From positions 24,008,144 to 24,072,143 of the forward strand of contig OX485809.1 in assembly GCA_950295325.1 (NCBI GenBank): a DNA stretch of 64,000 bases, given 5' to 3'. The position numbers and the translations under genes are program-made. The stretch is from Polytrichum commune. Its lineage: Eukaryota; Streptophyta; Polytrichopsida; Polytrichales; Polytrichaceae. Shown here in pieces: positions 46,561 to 58,000 of the stretch (the stretch's first letter is position 1; every line of letters starts with the position of its first letter). A model generated the notes under the pieces. It saw nothing but the letters and a program-made list of their open reading frames with translations. It was not told the origin of the DNA and made no database searches.

Positions 46561-48180
46561 TTTAAACATTTCCTAAACCCGGCCTAGTAACTGAATTACT
46601 CTTTTTTTTCTTCTTGAAATGCCCAAATGCAATTAGGGTTTAAGAAAGACCTAACGTCTTTCATAAACATGCACATCTAAACCCTAAACAGAGGAGATCC
46701 TTATGTTCAAATGATTGGGAAATGGTTGGGCAAAACGTGATGAGTGCTAACTTAGCTCATTGATGTTTGATGAATAGCTTGAAAAGCTCCACAATGTGAC
46801 TTCATATGAGTCTTGGATGAGTTCACAATTATGTTTTAACTTGAAGATTTGATGGCTCTTTGGGTGCTTTCATGGGATCACATAATTTGTGGTAATCAAA
46901 CCTACTTTAATCCAAGTTCAAGCATTTCAACATTCTTTTGATGAATCACCCAAATTACAGATTCTGGCCCCGATAAATAAAAGCTTACACAAGCCCTCGG
47001 GGTTTGCACTCTTCATGGGGATGAAAAATTAACGTGTGTGTTATATATATCTATATATATAGACACACACACACACACATACAAATGTAGAGATTACACA
47101 TAGTATTAATTTTGGTCTCAATTTTCTTAAATATATGTATTAGTCCAAATTATATGCAATTTTTATGATGAGCATAATCTTAATATCTCATATTCCATCT
47201 AGACGATGCGTCTATTTTATTTTCAGTTTGATTGGAAACATCACATAGCAACCCGAAATACATATACAAACCTTACCATCAACAATATTCCAATATCCAG
47301 CTTAAACTTTGTATTGACGTTGATGGATAATTGTTGGGAGAAGTCTACCTTAGTATATTATAATGGTTTTAGGGTGAAGTGAATGGCCCTTTGGCCCTAT
47401 AATAAGGTATTTCCTAAATCCTTAACTTTTTTATCTAACTATGATTGTAGCCTTTGGTCATTAAAGAAATGATGTTCAATATGACTTTATTATTCTAATG
47501 CATGCGGAATATTGATAATGTTGTGCCTTGCTTTGTATATATTAGTTTTATAATGTTCTTACATCACGAAGATGAATAATTTTGTACTTGCCTCAAAGTT
47601 GATAGGACATTGCAACATCATGGTGGTTCACTAGTACCACGATGGCTTGTACATAGCACCACTATGTGATAATATCATGTACAATTGCCTTTAAGCACCC
47701 CAAATCAATACATTGAATGTAATGATACAAGTTTAGACAATGCCCTAAAACTTAGTATGACACTACCTTAGTGGCCACTAATACAATGATAGTAACACAA
47801 AGAGGCAAGGCATGACAACAATACATGGGGTGTATATGATAAATAAATGGGAAGGAGAATCAAGAACTTCGTTTTTACAATACTTAGGAATTGTATTATA
47901 TTTACACCTTGATCCCTATCGTATGTTGCAATCCCTCAACATAATCCACTTTCACTCTACATCGTGGGACGCAACATAACATATGAATTGGACCTAAACA
48001 TGACCTTGCCCTCCCACCTATGAAAGTAAACTCTAAACCCTCAACCCTAAACTCTAAACTATGAATATAAGGTATATTTAGAATATGACTTAAACTATTA
48101 TTGTGGGAAACTTTGAGCCCTTACATATTATTGGTATACTATAAATATCCTATACTAAGTTGCTCACATTTATTAAGTAA
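46560..48180. other. Non-coding DNA with an AT/AC microsatellite
   Basis: 47034-47080 is GTGTGTTATATATATCTATA followed by (AC)n and can form a hairpin. Nothing else is recognised. Confidence 0.4.
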
Positions 48181-48960
48181 TCTATTCCTTGATGAGATGG
48201 GAATATCCCTAATTATGGCAAATAATTGCAAGGGGGGTGGACTCTAGGTATGTGGGTGGTGGCTATGTCCATATAAATCTTAAATATATATTCATTATAA
48301 GTTTAAACCTCAAAATCCAAATCTCCATACCCTAAGCTCTAAACCCTACACCCTTTAAATTTAGCATCAAATGGGACGAATATTTGAGACATAACTTGTG
48401 GAGCATGTTATAGTAAGATACAAACATGTTATATTAAGTTAACTACATTTGAATAACAAATTCCTTAATGAGATGGGCAAACCCCTAATTATGGCAAATA
48501 ATTGCAAGGAGGGGTGGGATCTAGGTATGTGAGTGGTGGCTATGTCCATACACACATTAAACATGTATGCATTATAAACTCAAACCTCATAATCCAAACT
48601 TCCAAACCGTGAGCCCCAAACCCTAGACCCTAAGCCCTTAAATTTAGCACCAAGTGAGACGAATGTTTATGACATAACTAGCCAAGCATGTTACTAGTAT
48701 GATATAAACATGCCCTATTTAAGTTAATCACATTTATCAAGTAATGAATTCATTAATGAGATGGACAAATCCCTAATTAGGGTAGTTAATCGCAAGGGCA
48801 ACTCTAGGTATGTGGGTAGTAGGTGTGTCCATATAAACCTTAAATATGAATGAATTGTAAGCTTAAAACTCATAATACAAACTTCCAAATTCCAAGGCCC
48901 AAACCCTAAACCCTACATTCTAAACCCTTAAATTTAGCACTTTAAAGTTGTGGCTTAGTT
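48180..48960. repeat. Three tandem units of about 280 bp with telomere-like CCCTAAA words
   Basis: Landmark CCTAATTA.GG.A..TAAT.GCAAGG at 48208, 48484 and 48772 (spacings 276 and 288). Each unit also has TAGGTATGTG.GT.GT....GTCCATA and a run such as CAAACCCTAAACCCTA before CTTTAAATTTAGCA-like text. Confidence 0.75.
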
Positions 48961-49469
48961 TGCATATATTAGTTTATGTCCTTGCATCATGAAAATGTAT
49001 TTGTACTTGCCTCAAAGTTGAAAGGACATTGCACCATGGTCCATCTTGGTGACTCACTCCATGGTGAGTAAACCCTAGTATAGGGTATTTTGAAATACGA
49101 CTTAAACTATTCTTGTGAGAAATCTTGGGGGGGGGGGGGGGCGCTTAGAATATATTTGTGGTGAGATGATTTGTATAGGTTCTCCCCCCTCTCTCCATGT
49201 GGCTTTTGAGCACACAATGCACTTCAAATTTTGAGCACGTAGTCCTTATCTCAAATTTTACTAAACACTTGTCTTATATTATATGACCCACGTATCTTAA
49301 CATATGAATAATATGACTCCAAAACAACCTCATATGAATAACCAAGCAAGTTGATATAATTTGGATGTTGATATACGGACATCCAAAACTTGTCTTAATC
49401 TATTCATGACCCTATATAAACAACGCGAGTATTCATGTTGTCACTTCATTATTTGGACTTCATTATTCA

Positions 49470-49925
49470 TGAGGAGACGACGAGAGATGTCAATTGTCTC
49501 ATGGGATTATGTAGGCTGATGTACCTTAATTATACGTAAGCTTCATCAGCAGCAGTGTCAACACGCTTTCCCCATCTTCTGGGCATCTTCGTGAATATTA
49601 TACTTATTGAGCTTCTATAAAACAACATGCTACACTAAATATTGTATTAGTGTCACTTACTATTTGGAATTACGCAATGCTATAATTATTTACACTATAT
49701 CTCATTTTTGGGCTACCAAAGGTCAGATTGGTTGTTTGGACGTTATAGAATATTAACATCTTTATTTGGTAAAAACCTACATTAACAGAGTGAAAAAAGC
49801 ATTGTGTAACTCCAAATAGTAAGTGACACTACATATCATATTTAGTGTAGTAAGAAGGATATTTTTATTATAAATGAGTGGTGACATTGGGCAGCCAGGG
49901 CTAGACACCCACTTCTTTGAGATGT
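49470..49925. repeat. Second copy of the 41100-42240 block
   Basis: Co-linear with 41120-41335 and then 41885-42240, skipping the insertion, with good identity at the GC-rich end (CAACACGCTTTCCCCATCTT). Confidence 0.6.
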
Positions 49926-50759
49926 GCCCCCACCAACATTACTCAAGATGAAAACGCAATCAATTATATCATAGCATGTATTTTCCTTTTTAAACGATTT
50001 GCCCCGGGAATTAGCATTAGAGGTCCTGAAGTAGTCTCGAGAGACCCACTCAAGATTAATTAATCACAAATCTTTGGGGGTCGTATTTTACTAAACTTCT
50101 TTTACCTGGGTAATATTGGTGGGGGCACAACACAAAGAGGTGGCACTGGTGTCTAGCCATGACGGTGAAATTGAGGGGCATGCTGTAAGATAAGATGGCC
50201 CAATTCTAGAGAAAGGAGAGAGTGAATTGTCGCATACAATCATACCCCTCATTCATCCAACATAAAGCGCAGATGTTAATTTTAGATTAGTTGACGCCGG
50301 AGTTGCCTTGACAGATTATGAATTAGTCTAGTCCAAGTCATTTGAGATGAACCGGTCACAAACTTATAAGGGGTCAAGTTTTTATGTTTGATGGACGAGA
50401 GGTATGCTTGAATGCAATAATTCCTTCATTTTTTATGGAAATAAGACAATTTTGGTGATAAAGGGTTAAGTTATGGAGACGTCTAATCTCATCCCCACCA
50501 ATTTAAAGGTGAAACTTAACAACGTTGTAGTCATCCACGTCCTCTCATTATCACTAAATTAGATGTGTTATTTCTTCTTTAACTGTTTTTCTCAACCCTT
50601 CAAATCTGCAACATATAGAGGGGGCGAGTTTCAACTACTCTATAATGAAATGAAATTGATTTCGAAGTCCAAGAAGCCATATGGCTTATGGGACTAAAGG
50701 TACACTCAAGATGGTGACAAAAATGCTAATTCCCTAAAGTAACGGAGTGTAGTGGCCTT

Positions 50760-51560
50760 TCTTTACAACAACACAAACTCAACACTACGTGTGAATTTTG
50801 TATTCGCGGACTGCGATGCTCCGAATTGGCTGCATGGTTGTAAGAGGTAGTAGCTAGGTACACAAAGTTTTAAGTTGAATAAATTATAAGCTAAGCAACG
50901 ATCCCGTACCCTAGTACATATAACACGTGCCAGTTGTGAGTTGCACATCAACATTTGGTCAATACGTTGAAGCTTCTTAGTAAAGTTAGCTCGCTCTTCA
51001 AGTTAAGTTATTATTCTAAATCTAGCTTTCCATCTGAATGATGACAACTCCTGCTTCAAGTTTTTGGGTTTGCAGTGACATGATAACTTATAAGTGAGAG
51101 ACATCCAAAACACTATTTTTTTTTCGTGTTTTTTTTTTCGTTTACTTTGGATAGAAATGACACATTTAAAATAAAACAAATATGTAGAGTTGGAAGTGTC
51201 CGTTATAAGCCCACATACTGATGTAGTTTGTTCCGTTTGGCACAAAAAACACAGTTGTTAAGTTACCTTTTAAATATATTTTTAGCATGTGCCATTTCAA
51301 TTTTGTATTCTCTCTTGGTGTTGAATGATATGAAATCTTCATCAAAACCTTTTCAAGGTACTTTGTGTGGATGTCCCAAAAATTAAATTTGCCCAACAAC
51401 AAGCAACTATCACTATCTACCAACAACTCACCATGACAATCTATGTGACCATTGCATAGCTTCAAATAGCGTATGCATTGCAGGCCTGAATTGGGTTCCA
51501 AAACTTTGTAGGGCTTGTGCACTAGTAACTAAGCATTAAATCTGGTTGATTTGTTGGATC
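50760..51560. repeat. Second copy of the 31600-32400 dispersed repeat
   Basis: The minus strand keeps a 118-codon frame (51522-51166) with LQCIRYLKLCNGHIDCHGEL, which vaguely recalls an LRR-type protein. The counterpart frame at 31600-32400 is not kept. I do not call a gene. Confidence 0.55.
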
Positions 51561-53398
51561 CAATGAAATGAAATTGATTTTAATTTAAAAGTCTTGGAAG
51601 CAAAACAAACTTAAGAGACTAAAAGTACATCAAGATGGTGTTAAAATAGGTAATTACCTAAAGTAACAGAGTGTGCTGACCTCAATAAAATAGGAGGGTC
51701 CAACCATGATAAGTTGTACCAAAATAGTGTCATGCGTCACCATTTTCTCAATGTTCTTGACACTTCTTTTAATAATCACCATGTTTTTTTGTTCTTTTTA
51801 AACTTCATATAGATGAAGTGTTTTTTGATTATGCTTTTTGAAAAATTTGGGATCATCCTAATCGCTAGAGGTAAGAGATTGTGTTACTTTTTTTTTACAC
51901 GTTTGGTTTTTGTTGGGATGTTGAGGGAGAAAGAGAGGTGTTTGCTTCCCTATAAATTTCAAAATGTATTAGCAATAGTCTGAGTCTCAGGTCCACTTGA
52001 TTATCATGTTGATATAGTTGTTTGGGAGATTTCTGGGCATAAACAGTTGAGATCCTGGTGTTGTTAATATAAACTGGTTGCATGCTGACGTCTTTTGGTT
52101 TTTTTCCTTATTAAATTGGAGAATATTTCATAAATTATTTTGGATCGATCAGTAATTTTTGAAAAGTCTTGAATTTGAAACTCAGTTGTTTCTGAAACTC
52201 AACTGGTTCGTCTGTAACTACACTAACTATGACATTTAGTGTCTCCAATTCTAATTGTAAACCATAATGTAGTGTCACCAGCAATATTTGTCATTCCTTA
52301 TAAAAAAAATTGGGGGGTTATAGAGTTAAAATGTTGCAATTACTGTCATTTACTAAGTGGATTTTTATCCAAATTTCAATCATCCTCGATAGTATTTGTT
52401 CACTTATTCAAAAGAAGTGTCATCCAAAAAGGTATCACAATGACATAAAATACCATATGACACTAAATACCATATTTAGTGCAATTGTCGGCTCTCCTTT
52501 TGTGCACTCACATATAACTCATATGTGTTATGAAAAGGTGCACATGCCGGGACTTAGGTACTCCATCATGAATTCGTGAAAACTTTCCGAACATGTTCCT
52601 CATCAACGTCAACAAGGGAGATCGTCTTCACCATTCAACCACCACTATGAAGTGAGAACAAAGTATTGTATGATGATGCCAAGATGGCATCAAATATGGC
52701 CAAGTCTCTCAGATGCAGTGAAGGAGCGCTACTACATCAACAAGCATGATTAAATGCATCTGCAATCCACATAGACATAGAGATTATATTCAATGTTTGA
52801 AATCCACAACTACATTTTGAAAATTTCACATGTAGATGCATAAGCATTAGTAAACGATCTCAGTTTAGTCAATGCCTTTAATAAAAACTTACAAACACTC
52901 TATTTGTTATATTTTTGTCCACCTCTCCTTAACACATTTACTTTCATAATTTGTGTTTATGCAATCGTGCGATTGAAAAAGGTCGGTAGCTCTCATGAAA
53001 TTCTCTCTACTACCCATGTTAGTTATGCCTTCTATTCTAAATTATCCCTACCGCCTAGACCTTATTACTTTCATGTTACCGGTGATACTATTCTTGAAGG
53101 TTGTACATGTACCGCCCACCCCCCGATATTGGTTGAAACTCATGGATGCACTACCTTATAAATTGACCTACTCACAACGATAGTGATCTTGAGGCGTTGA
53201 CCAACTTAGTCCTCTTAACTCTAACACTAATGCAGTAGATACTTCTTATTATTAGGGAGATGAAGGGAAGACATACACAAGTCTCAGCTCTCCAAAACTT
53301 CTTGGAACTAATTGCTCACACGATGAACAAGCCGTAAATCACAAACACAAACAAGTTAGGAATCCCTTCCAACCCAAATATTAATATTCCAAGGACCA
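51560..53398. other. Non-coding DNA, nothing recognised
   Basis: Short words such as TATGACACTAAATACCATATTTAGTG (near 52445-52480) make a small dyad. Frames are short and featureless. Confidence 0.4.
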
Positions 53399-53586
53399 AC
53401 ACTATTATATACATTAGCAAGGTCATGCACCGCAAAACTTCACCACTTCCTTGTACTGTTCACTCGCATTTACACTTTCTAAGTGGGTAGTAGGATTTAT
53501 GGCCTAAGAAACCCTCAGTTCATTATCTTAAGCAACAATTCTTATGGGGTCATCCTGAAGGGTACAAGCACCCCTCTTATATTATC
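53399..53586. repeat. 188-bp direct repeat, copy 1
   Basis: Identical by eye over 188 bp to 56723-56910 (starts ACACTATTATATACATTAGC, ends CCCTCTTATATTATC). Exact identity implies a recent event. The block lacks TG..CA LTR ends. Confidence 0.85.
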
Positions 53587-56500
53587 CTTCATAAATCTTC
53601 TCCTTCGTTGATAATTATGGTTACCTCCTCAAAAACAACATCATTCTATCTTTGGCTAATTACTTAATAAAGAGAAACTCCTTGCCATAATAGCCCATAC
53701 ATAAACGACATGAGGGCCATTTGTTAAAGAAACAAGAAATTAAAGGAAATTGCAAGATAGACTAAAAGACACCCAAATCTTGATATTAGCTACCTTGGCA
53801 CCAAGGTGCCTAATTTCAATTTGTTGACAATTTGTAAAAAATTCTTAAAAGCCTTGGAAAGTGGTACGAAGGCCATTTGTAAACAATTGGAGAAAAATAA
53901 AGCAATATTCTAAAGAAACTTAAGAGTACTCATATTTTGATATTAGTTACCTCGGAGTTGAAAACATATTGTTGTAACCCAAAAAAGAAAAAAAAAGAAA
54001 AAAAAACCAACCTTGAATCCCAACTCCTCGAAGTTAGGCACATGTCAAGGCCAACATTCTTTTACCTTGGCTTACCAAACTATGTTTCAAAATCGGCATT
54101 TCCAAACCCCTAGACTGCCAACTCTTGAAAAATGGAGGGGGAAAACATGACCCATCATTTTGGGAGCCAATAAAATACAACATCTGGTCTTAAATGTTTA
54201 TAATAAGTATTTTTATATTTTTGTAAAGTAGTCATCTTTGAGGTGGGGTGTCACTAGACTTACCAAAATGGCCACATACATGCACATGTTGTGCGTGGCC
54301 CCAAGTTCCACCTCTCCAGTCCAAGATGTCTTTTTATGAAAACCTCTAGTTTTGGGCATGTGTGGCCTCCACTTGAGCATGCCACCATGATCCCTGACCA
54401 CTTATGATGCTGTTGAAATCATGCAAATTTTAATTAAATTTTGATTAGATTGTATAATTGAAACCTACACTCCAGAGAGAGCTGACTAATCTTGTCTTGA
54501 TTAGACTCTTGTTAGGATATGTTATCCCTCTTGTAGAGTTATGTTAAGTAGTGTTATTGACAACATACATCCCTATAGTAGGGTCTTGATAATCAATTGG
54601 TAATTTATTCAATATTCCTCATATTGGTGGTTCATACTATTCATAGAACCGATAGAGCATCTTTTTCCTCGCTGGGTGGTACGAGTGACATACTTTCTAC
54701 CTCTTGGTATAAGTCCAGTATATATTCAGTATATATTTGTCACCATACTTTCTTTATAAGAATACCTCCAATTCGTATACCTCAATCTTTCCTCATACTT
54801 ACTGTTTAGACCTCCCATAATACATCGCCTGGTTTATCAACAGTTTTCGAAACTTGAATTCCCCTTACTAAATTCATCAAGAACTTCGCAGGTTTAGTAG
54901 AAACCCTTGTTCTCAGATGCTCAATTATATGTGTCAATGGTACTTCCATATGACTTTGGTTGTGTATACATATACAGGGTAGGGAACAGTTCTGGTTCCT
55001 ATTCGCTGTACTCAAGAATAATAAAAAATTCTTTGTCCTTCGCATATGGTTAAGCATTGACTCTGACATAACCATATAGTTCTTTCTCCTATTCCATATC
55101 ATACATACCCAATACTTTCCTATGTTAATTTCAGAGCCCAAAGGTTCTTTAAGAATCCTTAGTCTCAGATGGTCACTCGTATGTGCTTCATTAGCAACTG
55201 TATTAGACTTAGTTAAGTGTACAGACTGCTTATAGAGTAAGGATCTGTCTTGTGTTATGTCCACTGCTTCGTCAAATTATACAAGAAATATCAGTAAATA
55301 ACATATCATTCTCATATGGCTTTGTATAGGTTGGATCTTACATACTCTTGTAATTTCTCAACCTGTCTGGTATTGTGGACCCTATACTCTCATATGGTCA
55401 TTTCCAGAATTTATGACAAGTGGTCCTGAATACAGACTTATTTGAACTTCAGTGAAAGCTTTATTCTCTTAGCTATCCCGCAAGTCATCAAATCACTTTT
55501 GAGTGTAAGCCCTTTTACACTCTACCTTCACTGTATCTTTCTGATGTCCTTTATCTCACATGGTTACTATGGATGTGCTTAAGGGCACCATCCATAGATC
55601 TTTATTTCTCTCCTTATCTGGTCCTAAATTTTATAACAGAACAGTACCAATACTCAGCTGGTAATGTAGTCCTTGTAATCTGTCGAAATAGCTAATGACA
55701 GTAGTATTGATTGATATTTAGTAATAAGCAGGGAAAGAATACAGAAAATATCTCTGCCCATATTATAGTTCATATATCCTAATTATTCGAAATACTGGGT
55801 ATATATCAATCAGTATGTAGAGATAGTAATATTGTTTTTCTTCAAGAAAGAGAAACTCATAGTTCGTGTTCCAAATTTCAAGAAGAAATTTCTTGTGAGT
55901 GTTGCTATAAGTGGACAATTCTCCGGAATGTGCATAGCACTTGTAGAAGAGGTCCTCACCTGTGCCCATACTCCCCAACATTACAAGAACATAAGTTAGT
56001 GGAGCGTACATCAGGTGTATTCAGACCTTCTTACTTGTTATCGATGTCAACAAGCCTATACATCTTCCATGGGAAATCTTGATATACAACATCAATATTT
56101 GCATATACTTGTAAGAATCTTGAAGCAACAAATAGGGAGATTATAAGTTTATAACTAGATCACCCATATATTACTACTCATATAGTGCATTTTTTTGTAG
56201 TAACACTACTCATATTTCAGCACCTTGAACTCGCTGTTTGATGAACTCATCTTGCTCATCTTTGATGTCACTACTCAGTTCGGGAGTAGGATGTACTACT
56301 GTCTTTGCGATTCGACTTTAGAAGCTCTCTCAGGAATCACAGAGGCTACGGTGAGTACTTGTAGGTAACTGATTCTGTGGCAAGTTCGGAGGATGCTACG
56401 GCCAGCTATCTGTAGAAATCTCAGTATATCTCGGCCTCGCTCTCAGTCTGTAGACTACTACGACGTCTTTTACTGTAGCAATTAGCGCCTGTTTCTAGCA

Positions 56501-56689
56501 CAATTCTTTGGGCTGTGATCCTCACGTTTTGCCTGACTCAGCCTTTGCCTAACTCAACCTGGGTGACACAGTAGTGACGTACCACGCCATTGGGCTGGTT
56601 ATATATAGTACTCTTTTCTTGTCATTTTTTCTTTTTACGGGCAGCCCTTGCGGAATTTTTGGTGGCCCGTACTTGCAAAATTTCAAGAA

Positions 56690-56722
<33 letters not shown>
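53587..56722. other. 3.1-kb segment between the 188-bp repeats; possible non-autonomous LTR element
   Basis: No recognisable gag or pol frame. A minus-strand frame of 152 codons (55264-54806) is unrecognised. TCTCA[C/G]ATGGT.ACT..TATGTGCTT-like words recur (about 54913, 55165 and 55556). A TATA-like GGTTATATATAGTACTC lies near 56597, and (GA)n at about 56693-56720 directly precedes copy 2 like a polypurine tract. No primer-binding site is evident after copy 1. Confidence 0.35.
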
Positions 56723-56725
<3 letters not shown>

Positions 56726-56910
56726 CTATTATATACATTAGCAAGGTCATGCACCGCAAAACTTCACCACTTCCTTGTACTGTTCACTCGCATTTACACT
56801 TTCTAAGTGGGTAGTAGGATTTATGGCCTAAGAAACCCTCAGTTCATTATCTTAAGCAACAATTCTTATGGGGTCATCCTGAAGGGTACAAGCACCCCTC
56901 TTATATTATC
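56723..56910. repeat. 188-bp direct repeat, copy 2, abutting the second CACTA gene
   Basis: Ends 24 bp before the first ATG of the accessory-gene copy (56935). No dyad-rich CACTA subterminal DNA is seen upstream, so the 5' end of that element has been lost or displaced here. Confidence 0.85.
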
Positions 56911-57919
56911 GCGCCAAGGGGTTGTGCTGTTGCCATGGCCAAGTCAAAGCAGTCCACGGAGAGCAAGAGGTCAAGCTCGAAGACTACTAAGTCGGCGAGG
57001 TCCTGTTGGTGTCGCCGTCCGACGCGGAGCAGTCGAGCGGGGAGGGGGCGAGCAGCAACAGCGGCTGCGACACTGACACCGACGGCGACACCAACAGCGA
57101 GGATTCCGAGGCGAAGGCGCAGGTAGTGAAATCCAGGGCAGCTGCGGCTAAGCCGGGATCGGCAAACGCGTACGAGGCGCAGAGACGGGCGAACATCGAG
57201 CGCAATCTCGCTCGATTTCGGGAGTTGGGCATCAGCAACCTGGCTGCAAGGATGGTGGGCGCAAACCTCTCCAAGCCTCCGAAGGCACCTGAGAGAGGGA
57301 AAAAACAACGCAGCTCCACCTCTTCCGAGTGCGTACGTGGGCCTATGTGCCTGTGGTACTAAACCCTAATTTCGTTTATTAGCTCCTCCTCTAGCTCCAG
57401 CGTGTTTTGTTAATGGAGCCAATGCATAATCCTTATAAGGCCTCTGTAGAAGAAATAATGATGTTGGTGGCGAACTTGCCGGACGAACGTGTGGAAGAAG
57501 TATTCCAGGGAGTTGCTAGATTGCCACAGATATCGAGTCATGTCTTGAATCGCATGGCAAATGTGATGTCTGACATATTTGCGGACTCTAGGGAGGCTCC
57601 CATTCCACATAACTGGAGGTCCACTCGGCAATCTATGTGGTGTACACAGGCCTTCCAGCCAACCTTCAAGTACGAGGAGATCCGCGAGGATAAGTAGGTC
57701 AAACTCAAAATCGAAGAATGGTGTTGACGATTCGGAGCCTTTTGAAGACGACGAGGACAGGGAGTCAGAGGAGAGGGCGTTGGAGGAGGAGGAGGAGGAG
57801 CCAACCTCGCTTGTGCATTTGCACCCTAACCCAAAGGTAACGCATTATCAGGACAATTCTTGACATACAATGTTTCTGTAGTCATTCTAGTCGTAGCTTC
57901 AGAAAGTATGGCTATGACT

Positions 57920-58000
57920 ATGACTACCTTTAGTCACATCTGCCCTCAACTATGACTAGTTGTAGTCACGTAGTCCAAAAATCTGACTACATTTAGTCAC
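57920..58000. promoter_or_regulatory. Three dyads in an intron of the second accessory copy
   Basis: 57920 (ATGACT-ACCTTT-AGTCAC), 57952 (ATGACT-AGTTGT-AGTCAC) and 57983 (CTGACT-ACATTT-AGTCAC). The design matches the first element but the outer base is C. Another lies at 60101-60118. Confidence 0.6.

Noticed and set aside
54806-55264. 152-codon minus-strand frame
   Set aside because: No recognisable domain, no splice or homology support, and surrounded by non-coding DNA; left as unexplained rather than called a gene.
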